This document shows positions 1 to 5,144 of a stretch of 7,244 bases of DNA, piece after piece. This DNA is from SKLM01 sp050049955 (GTDB lineage: Bacteria > Chloroflexota > Anaerolineae > B4-G1). Below the pieces are notes generated by a model. The model was not told the origin of the DNA and searched no databases. It saw only the letters and a program-made list of their open reading frames with translations. The position numbers and the translations under genes were made by a program. The DNA lies in assembly GCA_050049955.1 (NCBI GenBank), contig JASFVG010000241.1, positions 1 to 7,244 of the forward strand, read 5' to 3'. How positions within the stretch are numbered: the first letter of the stretch is position 1; every line of letters starts with the position of its first letter.

Positions 1-136
1 CCATGAAGATGACACGCATCGCCAGGGACACCACGATGGCGAATAGGACCAACATCTCCTTCGACCAGCCCCGCAGGGCTCCCATCAGTCCAAACAGGAG
101 GATTGAGGCCCATAAGAATGTGTCCAGCGGTACCAT
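1..136 (-). CDS. CvpA-like integral membrane protein, N-terminal 45 codons (runs off the window)
   Basis: Only the first 45 codons are present; the gene continues beyond position 1. The peptide starts MVPLDTFLWAS. It has a hydrophobic helix at about residues 5-20, then a short polar turn with the sequence GALRGWSKE (19-27), then a second hydrophobic stretch at about 28-44. A first helix followed by G-x-x-RG-x-x-x-E and a second helix is the usual beginning of CvpA-family (colicin V production) membrane proteins, whose biochemical role is poorly defined. The ATG at 134-136 is chosen because GGGAGG lies six bases upstream and murG ends only 11 bases earlier, so the gene is very likely cotranscribed with murG. 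The position suggests a link to envelope growth, but that is inference. With so little sequence, another small polytopic membrane protein cannot be excluded. Confidence 0.6.
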   Translation of the reverse strand, partial: MVPLDTFLWASILLFGLMGALRGWSKEMLVLFAIVVSLAMRVIFM

Positions 137-142
137 GTTGTG

Positions 143-148
143 CCTCCC
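143..148 (-). promoter_or_regulatory. Ribosome binding site of the CvpA-like gene
   Basis: GGGAGG on the minus strand stands six bases before the ATG at 136. Its first base is the last base of the murG TAG stop (148-150), so ribosomes finishing murG end on this site. This supports both the start choice and translational linkage of the two genes. Confidence 0.75.
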
Positions 149-1230
149 TATCCTAGGGCGAGGAGGTGGCGCGCCAGCTGTGCCGCCGCGTCCGGGCGGG
201 ACAGCGCCCTTGCTTGTTCCCCCATCTTTGCCAGTCGCCCGCGATCGGCAAACAGTTGTCGCAGCGTCGGTAGCAGCTCTGCCTCCATTCTGTCGTCTGT
301 CAACATGACCGCTGCCCCCCGATCCGTCAGCCACTCTGCGTTGATGCGCTGGTAGCGCCAGGCGAACGGATACGGGACCAGGACCGATGGAAGCCCGAAG
401 ATCGGCAGCTCGCCGAGCGTCGAGGCTCCCGCCCGACAGACCACCAGTTCCGCCGCAGCCAGGGCCTGGCCCATCTCATGCAGGTATGGAAAGGCGTGAT
501 AGCGGCTCCGAAGCGTGTCGGGCAAATCCGCCCGCCGCTCGGAGGCCCAGGACCAATCTAAGTCACCGCTTATGTGTATCACTTGCGCCATGCTCAACAC
601 CTGCTCCAGGATTCCGCCCAGCACCCGGTTGATGCTGCGCGCTCCCCGGCTGCCGCCCATCACCAGTAGAACCGGCTCCCCTTGGCTCAGCCCAAGCGAC
701 TCGCGTGCCTCCCGCCGATTGATGTCGCCAAACTCCGAGCGAACGGGATACCCTGTCACCACGACCTTCCGGGCCGCGAAGTACCGGCGGGAGTCGGCCA
801 CGGTCACCGCCACCTTGGTGGCCAACCGGGCGATGAAGCGCACCGCCAACCCAGGCTCGATATCTGGAAGGTATACCAGGATGGGCACCTGCAATACCCA
901 GGCCGCCAAGGCTACGGGGACGCTTGCATACCCCCCCGTGGCGAACAGCGCCGACGGACGTTCTCGACGTCCCAGCCGGAACGCTGCCCCACAACCTTGC
1001 ACCATCTTGATAAGGTTCTGCGCCGCCCGCCGCGGCGCCACTCCGTGCAGACCGCCCGCGGGGATGCCAAAGAACCGAAGCCCTTCTCGCTCCGCTAGCT
1101 CTGCCTCAATTCCGCCCTGCCCCCCGACGTAGGTGATGTCCGACTCACCCGCGGCGCGAAGCGCCTGGACGACTGCCAGCCCCGGATAGACGTGTCCCCC
1201 GGTTCCCCCACCGGCGATCCAGACTCGCAT
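148..1230 (-). CDS. murG: UDP-GlcNAc : lipid I GlcNAc transferase MurG
   Basis: MurG transfers GlcNAc from UDP-GlcNAc to lipid I on the inner face of the membrane, giving lipid II. The protein is 360 aa, normal for the family, with a GT-B fold and no membrane helix. Visible motifs are GGGTGGH (7-13), TGGYAS (98-103), GGSRGARSIN (192-201), CRAGAST with E274 (265-274), and Q294/N297 in YQRINAE. These match the E. coli residues T15, H18, Y105, S191, R260, E268, Q288 and N291 that I recall as invariant. The H124-E125-Q-N127 motif and N134 are not kept; the aligned residues are Y120, L121, P, D123 and V130. The ATG at 1230 is chosen because MRVWIAGGGTGGH is the normal N-terminus and GGGAGGAG lies upstream; the frame is open further up to 1383 but reads nothing MurG-like there. 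The start lies inside the end of ftsW (86-bp overlap). Confidence 0.97.
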   Translation of the reverse strand: MRVWIAGGGTGGHVYPGLAVVQALRAAGESDITYVGGQGGIEAELAEREGLRFFGIPAGGLHGVAPRRAAQNLIKMVQGCGAAFRLGRRERPSALFATGGYASVPVALAAWVLQVPILVYLPDIEPGLAVRFIARLATKVAVTVADSRRYFAARKVVVTGYPVRSEFGDINRREARESLGLSQGEPVLLVMGGSRGARSINRVLGGILEQVLSMAQVIHISGDLDWSWASERRADLPDTLRSRYHAFPYLHEMGQALAAAELVVCRAGASTLGELPIFGLPSVLVPYPFAWRYQRINAEWLTDRGAAVMLTDDRMEAELLPTLRQLFADRGRLAKMGEQARALSRPDAAAQLARHLLALG

Positions 1231-2359
1231 CTTGGCGGCTCTCCTCCCGTCTACCGGGGCTCTTTCCTCGCGACACACTGAGCAACAGCCCCACACCAGC
1301 CATGGACGTGACCATCGCCGAGCCCCCGCTACTGATGAACGGCAGCACCATCCCGGTGAAGGGAAGCAACCCGGTAACCACACCCAGGTTGATCAGGGCC
1401 TCAAATGTGATCCAGCACGTAACCCCACTTGCCAGAAGTGCAGCAAAGGGATCTTGAGCCTCCATGGCGATCTTGAAGCCGCGATAGGCAAAGAGCACAT
1501 ACAGTCCTATGACGAGCAGACACCCGACAAACCCCGCCTCCTCGCCCAGCACGGCGAAGATCGTGTCGGTGTGTGGGGTCGGGAGGTAGCCCAGTTTCTG
1601 TTGCCCCTGGCCGAGTCCAGTGCCGAGCAATCCCCCGCTCCCAAGGGCGATGAGCGTCTGCTGCATGTGGTAGCTCGCCTTCTGGGGGCTGTTCCAGACC
1701 TCCCGCCACCCGTTGATACGGTCCGCGGCATGCGGGAATTTGCTGACGAGGAGCACGAACGTGACGCTGCCGATGGCACCGCCAGCCGCCAACTGCAGTA
1801 TCTCGGCGCCGGCGAAGAAGAAGACAGACAACGACGTCAGGGTGATCAGCACAGCCGTGCCGAGATCAGGCTGTGCGACGATGAGGCCTGCCGCCAAACC
1901 GATAAGTACCCCGAAGGGGATGAGCCCGTAGGTGACGTCCCGGATCTGATCGCCCTTGGAGGCCAGCCAGGTTGCTATATAGATGACCATCGAGAGCTTG
2001 GCTAGCTCACCGGGGTGAACGGACCCGCCGAGGAAGGAGCGCTGCGCCCCAAAGACCTCGTCGCCCACAAACAGGACAAGAATCAACGAGAGGAGCGTGG
2101 CCCCCAGTACTGGCACGGCCAGCTGCTGCCAGCGGTCATAGGGGAAGAAGGTGAAGACAACCATCGCAACGATGCCAACCCCTACCCATCCGAACTGGCG
2201 CAACGCGATCTGAAGCGAGTTGCCGTACAGCTGATAGGACCAGTCGAAGGTAGCGCTATAGTTCATCATCGAGCCGACGATAAGCAAGCCAACGACTGCC
2301 ACGATCAACGTGTAGTCAGGATCCGCGTATGGTCGCCGTGCTTTCTTTTGCTTTGCCAT
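1145..2359 (-). CDS. ftsW: Septal peptidoglycan glycosyltransferase FtsW (SEDS family)
   Basis: FtsW is a polytopic SEDS protein that polymerises lipid II at the division septum in complex with the class B PBP FtsI, whose gene lies upstream in this cluster. The 404-aa frame shows about ten hydrophobic segments and the family motifs HPGELAKL (115-122), QPDLGTA (163-169), KLGYLPTPHTDTIFAVLGEE (255-274) and SSGGS (343-347). D265 in HTD aligns with the catalytic aspartate of FtsW/RodA. The ATG at 2359 gives a short basic cytoplasmic N-terminus, MAKQKKARRP; a modest AGGGG lies five bases upstream. After the last helix (about residue 363) comes a 40-residue tail rich in Arg, Ser and Gly with no family motif. 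Its last 28 residues are read out of frame from the start of murG. The tail may be real but unconstrained, or the result of a one-base error, because a TAG in another frame at 1251-1253 would end the protein just ahead of murG. Confidence 0.96.
   Translation of the reverse strand: MAKQKKARRPYADPDYTLIVAVVGLLIVGSMMNYSATFDWSYQLYGNSLQIALRQFGWVGVGIVAMVVFTFFPYDRWQQLAVPVLGATLLSLILVLFVGDEVFGAQRSFLGGSVHPGELAKLSMVIYIATWLASKGDQIRDVTYGLIPFGVLIGLAAGLIVAQPDLGTAVLITLTSLSVFFFAGAEILQLAAGGAIGSVTFVLLVSKFPHAADRINGWREVWNSPQKASYHMQQTLIALGSGGLLGTGLGQGQQKLGYLPTPHTDTIFAVLGEEAGFVGCLLVIGLYVLFAYRGFKIAMEAQDPFAALLASGVTCWITFEALINLGVVTGLLPFTGMVLPFISSGGSAMVTSMAGVGLLLSVSRGKSPGRREESRQDASLDRRWGNRGTRLSGAGSRPGASRRG
1241..1248 (-). 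promoter_or_regulatory. Ribosome binding site of murG, inside the ftsW tail
   Basis: GGGAGGAG on the minus strand ends ten bases before the murG ATG at 1230, slightly long but acceptable spacing. It sits within the last 39 codons of the annotated ftsW frame. It decides the murG start in favour of 1230 over any codon further up the frame, which is open to 1383. Confidence 0.7.
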
Positions 2360-2426
2360 CGCTACCCCTGCACTGCGTCCTACCCTGCGTCAGCCTACAG
2401 CACCCTTCCCGTCATTTCGAGTTCAG

Positions 2427-2450
2427 CCATGGCGCGTGCGCGCCACTTGG
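2427..2450. repeat. GC-rich hairpin inside the repeat block
   Basis: TGGCGCG (2430-2436) and CGCGCCA (2439-2445) are perfect inverted repeats around TG. CCA (2427-2429) and TGG (2448-2450) can extend the stem after a two-base bulge. No T-run follows on either strand, so it does not look like a rho-independent terminator. Confidence 0.6.
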
Positions 2451-2469
2451 AGCCCAACGAACTCTGCGC

Positions 2470-2503
2470 CCTAGCCCGGCGGAGCCGGGCCGCCTAGCCC
2501 GGC
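2470..2503. repeat. 11-bp direct repeat with a GCCCGGC hairpin
   Basis: CCTAGCCCGGC occurs at 2470-2480 and again at 2493-2503, a 23-bp period. The first copy also forms a perfect seven-base stem, GCCCGGC (2474-2480) with GCCGGGC (2484-2490), around a GGA loop. This lies between the first forward terminal motif (2410) and the second (2504), and may mark the junction of two elements or a small duplication. Confidence 0.6.
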
Positions 2504-2532
2504 CGTCATTCCGACCGGAGCGAATCGAAGCG

Positions 2533-2567
2533 GAGGAATCTGCAGGTCGCGACCAGCGAGATTCCTC
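2533..2567. repeat. Nested hairpin: GAGGAATCT stem with a GGTCGCGACC palindrome in the loop
   Basis: GAGGAATCT (2533-2541) pairs perfectly with AGATTCCTC (2559-2567). The 17-base loop holds the perfect 10-bp palindrome GGTCGCGACC (2545-2554). It follows the forward motif CGTCATTCCGA at 2504 and is the core of the repeat. Both strands would fold alike; there is no adjacent T-tract. Confidence 0.8.
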
Positions 2568-2652
2568 GACTCCCTGCTATCCCTTCGACTGCGCTCAGGG
2601 CGGGCTCCTCGAAGTGACGAGTTCCTTAGTGGCGAAGTTGAGATACCTCGTC

Positions 2653-4002
2653 CTACAGTGCCTCCACCAGTTCCTTGAACCGTTCCCCCCTCTGGGCGAA
2701 ATCGCTGAAGGCGTCGAAGCTGGTCCCACCGGGCGAGAGGAGCACCACATCGCCCGATCGCGCTACGCGAGCTGCCTCAAGCACAGCCTCTTCAAGCGTC
2801 TCCACGCGGGTAACCCCTTCGAGCTTCGCCCGTTTCTCTGCTTGCCAGGCCTCCTCCACTATGGTGGCTATCATCGGTCCGGCCTCGCCAAAGGTGATCA
2901 GCCGACGTGCGCGACGCAGCGTTTCTTCGACGAACTCCCCCCACGGCAGATCCTTGTCACGCCCGCCGGCCAGGAGCACGATGGGCTCTTCGAAGGATCG
3001 CATGGCGGCCAGCGAGCGCTCAGGTGCGGTAGCGATAGAGTCGTCGTACCAGCGCGCCCCGGCCAGGTCGCGCACCAACTCCAAACGATGCTCCACCCCC
3101 TCGAACGTCGTGGCCACGGTCTGAATGGCCTTCAGCGGGGCCCCGGCGAGCCCGGCCAGCGCGCTCGCCGCAAGGACGTTCAACAGATTGTGGTCGCCAA
3201 GCAGGCGCAAGTCGGACGATTGACAGATCTCGTGGTCCACCCCCGCCATACGCAACGTCAGCTCACCGTTGGTCTTGAAGGCTCCTTCATCTACCTCGGC
3301 CCCTCTACTGAAGAAGACCAGGTGGGCCGGTGTCTCGAGGGCCAATGCCCGCGCGTTGGCATCGTCGTAGCCCAGAACGGCATAGTCGTGGGCGGTCTGA
3401 TGCGCCACGATGTTGTGTTTGGCGGCGACATAGGCCTCCATCGTCTTGTGCCGGTCCAGGTGATTGGGCGTGATGTTGAGCACCGCCGCGATCTGTGGAC
3501 TGGAGGTCATCAACTCCAGCTGAAAGCTGGACAGCTCCATGACCACCCGGTCTTCTTGCTCCATCCTTCCCAGATCGGCGATGAGCGGGTTGCCAATGTT
3601 GCCGCCCACCCATGTGCGCAACCCGCCCACCCGGCACATCTCGCCCACCAGAGCCGTCGTCGTCGTCTTCCCGGCCGATCCTGTGATGCCGATCACCGGT
3701 GCTGGGCAGTGTTCAAAGAAGATCTGCGCCTCGTTGCTCAGAGGGATACCTCGCTTCAGCGCCTTCCTGACGATCGGTATGTCTGTGGGCACCCCACCGC
3801 TGAGGCACAGGACATCTGCATCATCCAGCAAGCTGGTCGGATGCCCCCCGAGTACGGTGCGAATCGATACATCTTTTAGCTCCTCAATCCGATCGGTCAG
3901 TGCTTCCTCACTCTGCAAGTCGGAAACGGTCACCTGCGCCCCGGCCGAGGCAAGGAATCGGGCCAGAGCCGTTCCCTGCCGAGCCAGACCCAGGATCACC
4001 AC
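2653..4002 (-). CDS. murD: UDP-MurNAc-L-alanine : D-glutamate ligase MurD
   Basis: MurD is the cytoplasmic ATP-dependent ligase that adds D-Glu to UDP-MurNAc-L-Ala. From the GTG at 4002 it is 449 aa, typical length. The order is a Rossmann-like N-domain beginning MVILGLARQG, the P-loop GSAGKTTTT (108-116), ELSSFQLE (156-163), the MurD hallmark NITPNHLDRH (176-185), K195 in YVAAKHN (candidate carbamylated lysine), GDHNLLNVLAA (269-279), HRLE (305-308), DDSIAT (320-325), GGRDKDLPW (346-354) and SPGGTSFDAF (423-432). The usual NDSKATN is changed, with Ile323 where Lys is expected. The start is unsure. The only good SD (AGGAG, 4023-4027) is 20 bases from this GTG but five bases from an in-frame CTG at 4017, which would give the MurD-like start LKGKHVVILGLA; an in-frame TAG lies at 4033-4035. 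A weak AAAGG seven bases before the GTG keeps 4002 possible. Confidence 0.96.
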   Translation of the reverse strand: MVILGLARQGTALARFLASAGAQVTVSDLQSEEALTDRIEELKDVSIRTVLGGHPTSLLDDADVLCLSGGVPTDIPIVRKALKRGIPLSNEAQIFFEHCPAPVIGITGSAGKTTTTALVGEMCRVGGLRTWVGGNIGNPLIADLGRMEQEDRVVMELSSFQLELMTSSPQIAAVLNITPNHLDRHKTMEAYVAAKHNIVAHQTAHDYAVLGYDDANARALALETPAHLVFFSRGAEVDEGAFKTNGELTLRMAGVDHEICQSSDLRLLGDHNLLNVLAASALAGLAGAPLKAIQTVATTFEGVEHRLELVRDLAGARWYDDSIATAPERSLAAMRSFEEPIVLLAGGRDKDLPWGEFVEETLRRARRLITFGEAGPMIATIVEEAWQAEKRAKLEGVTRVETLEEAVLEAARVARSGDVVLLSPGGTSFDAFSDFAQRGERFKELVEAL

Positions 4003-4022
4003 GTGTTTACCTTTCAGACTCT

Positions 4023-4027
4023 CTCCT
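4023..4027 (-). promoter_or_regulatory. Ribosome binding site of murD, pointing to a CTG start
   Basis: AGGAG on the minus strand is followed by AGAGT and then CTG (4017-4015), in frame with murD and with no stop between. The GTG at 4002 would be 20 bases away, too far for normal use. This site is the main evidence that murD may start at CTG 4017, adding five residues (LKGKH) that fit the family N-terminus. Confidence 0.6.
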
Positions 4028-4037
4028 AGCGACTACG

Positions 4038-4064
4038 CCCGTCGCGCCATCCGCGCTCCACGGG
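4038..4064. other. Imperfect hairpin in the mraY-murD gap
   Basis: In the gap between mraY and murD, CCCGT (4038-4042) pairs with ACGGG (4060-4064), and inside this GCGC (4044-4047) pairs with GCGC (4053-4056) around a five-base loop, with a C/TCC internal loop. There is no U-run after it in the direction of transcription, so it is not a classic terminator. It may affect the mRNA ahead of murD or may be chance in GC-rich DNA. Confidence 0.35.
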
Positions 4065-4095
4065 ACGCGCCGGGTAGCCAATTCGTATCGTCCGT

Positions 4096-5100
4096 CTATA
4101 GCAGCGCCAGTGCGACGCCAGCCATCGCCGCCAGTAGTTCCACCAGCCAGAAGCGCTGGACAACCTGGGTCTCAGACCATCCCAGCAGTTCGAAATGGTG
4201 GTGCAGGGGGGCCATCTTGAAGACCCGCCGGCCCTTGCCAAAACGCCGCTTCGTGTACTTGAAATACAGAACCTGGATGATGACCGAGAGCGTCTCGGCC
4301 ACAGGAATCAAGACAATGGCCGGCAGAAGCAACCACTGCCCTGTCATCAGCGCCACCGTCCCCAGGGTGGCCCCCAGAGCCAAGCTACCGGTGTCGCCCA
4401 TAAACATCTGCGCTGGGTGGGCGTTGTACCACAGGAACGCAAAACACGCGCCGACCACGGTGAAACAGAACCGAACCAGGTAGAGCTGACCCTGAAGCTG
4501 GGCGACAACACCGTAGGCGGCGAATGCACTGGCGACAATGATCCCAGCCAGGCCATCCAGGCCGTCGGTCAGATTGACCGCGTTGGCAGAAGCCAGAATG
4601 ACGAAGGCTGCTATCGGCACCCAGATCCATCCAACGTTGACCATCTGACGAATACTCGGCACACCCACCTGACCGGCAAACTGTATGTCGGTCACCACCA
4701 TGACCACCGCGATCGCCAGGGTCAGCGGGATTTCCCAGATCAGCTTTCGACCGGCTGTCAGTCCTTCTCCCCGGCGCACCCCTCGCACGCCGGCGACATC
4801 GTCCAACGCGCCGACCACAGCATAGATCACCATCACACCAAGCGGTATCAGGATTGAGCGCCCGATTACGGTGCGGCCTAGAAGATTGTAGATGTTCAGG
4901 AATACCGTGATCAGTAGCACCGGCACCACGATCATCAACCCGCCCATCGTCGGCGTTCCCATCTTGGTGCCGTGCTCGCTGGGTCCGCTGATCCGAATGT
5001 GCTTACCGATCCTGTAGTGGCGCAGGATTCGGATGAGGAGCGGCCCCCACACAACCGCCAGCAGGAACGAAATGCTTGCCAGGATAAGTGCTCTATTCAT
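4096..5100 (-). CDS. mraY: Phospho-MurNAc-pentapeptide translocase MraY
   Basis: MraY is the integral membrane enzyme that transfers phospho-MurNAc-pentapeptide from UDP to undecaprenyl phosphate, making lipid I and releasing UMP. The 334-aa product has about ten hydrophobic helices and all family signatures: GTPTMGG (48-54), the Asp pair D100-D101 in GALDDV, GRKLIWE (117-123), NAVNLTDGLDGLA (173-185), FMGDTGS with D236 (233-239), and the triple histidine H300-H302 in PLHHHFE. These match the E. coli catalytic residues D115, D116, D267 and H324-326. The ATG at 5100 gives a normal short N-terminus before helix 1. No strong Shine-Dalgarno sequence is seen ahead of it. The gene lies 44 bp after murF, so coupling by read-through of ribosomes is likely. 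It is slightly shorter than the E. coli protein (360 aa), as in many Gram-positive-type MraYs. Confidence 0.98.
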   Translation of the reverse strand: MNRALILASISFLLAVVWGPLLIRILRHYRIGKHIRISGPSEHGTKMGTPTMGGLMIVVPVLLITVFLNIYNLLGRTVIGRSILIPLGVMVIYAVVGALDDVAGVRGVRRGEGLTAGRKLIWEIPLTLAIAVVMVVTDIQFAGQVGVPSIRQMVNVGWIWVPIAAFVILASANAVNLTDGLDGLAGIIVASAFAAYGVVAQLQGQLYLVRFCFTVVGACFAFLWYNAHPAQMFMGDTGSLALGATLGTVALMTGQWLLLPAIVLIPVAETLSVIIQVLYFKYTKRRFGKGRRVFKMAPLHHHFELLGWSETQVVQRFWLVELLAAMAGVALALL

Positions 5101-5144
5101 CAGACGGCTCTACGGTGTCGAGGAGCGGTCGACCGGGCCCCTAT

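Larger units (their letters stand above)
2408..2620. repeat. Composite palindromic intergenic repeat between murD and ftsW
   Basis: The 293-bp gap between murD (ends 2653) and ftsW (starts 2359) holds no gene; most of it is repeat-like. CGTCATTTCGAG (2410-2421) and CTCGAAGTGACG (2608-2619) are terminal inverted repeats matching at 11 of 12 positions and bounding 210 bp. A second forward copy, CGTCATTCCGA, is at 2504-2514. Inside are a GAGGAATCT/AGATTCCTC hairpin, two GC-rich hairpins, an 11-bp direct repeat, and the sequence CCCTTCGACTGCGCTCAGGG (2581-2600). From memory, strings of this class (GTCATTCCGA, GAGGAATCT, CTTCGACTGCGCTCAGG) are dispersed in high copy between genes in many Chloroflexota and other environmental genomes and act like MITE or REP-type elements. 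No transposase, T-tract terminator or clear promoter is seen. It looks like two elements, or one element interrupted by other sequence. Copy number elsewhere in the genome is unknown here. Confidence 0.75.

Noticed and set aside
1231..1383. Upstream extension of murG
   Set aside because: The frame is open, but the extra residues are Trp/Cys/Arg-rich, lie inside ftsW, and the normal MurG N-terminus and SD point to 1230.
2395..2430. Tiny minus-strand frame starting MAELEMTGRVL in the repeat block
   Set aside because: Only 11 codons, made of repeat sequence, no SD.
2410..2619. CRISPR array or rho-independent terminator in the repeat-rich gap
   Set aside because: The repeats are not evenly spaced with unique spacers, and none of the hairpins is followed by a T-run on either strand.
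2329..3879. 516-codon open frame on the + strand, antisense to murD and crossing the repeat block
   Set aside because: It is the reverse of a clear murD gene in GC-rich DNA, where antisense frames stay open by codon bias. The product has no family motif, and it crosses the repeat block.
3539..4483. 314-codon open frame on the + strand over murD and mraY
   Set aside because: It spans two well-supported genes on the other strand; Ser/Arg/Pro-rich and without motifs.
5126..5135. Perfect palindrome CGGTCGACCG between murF and mraY
   Set aside because: Ten GC-rich bases, single copy, no second site; a protein binding site cannot be supported.
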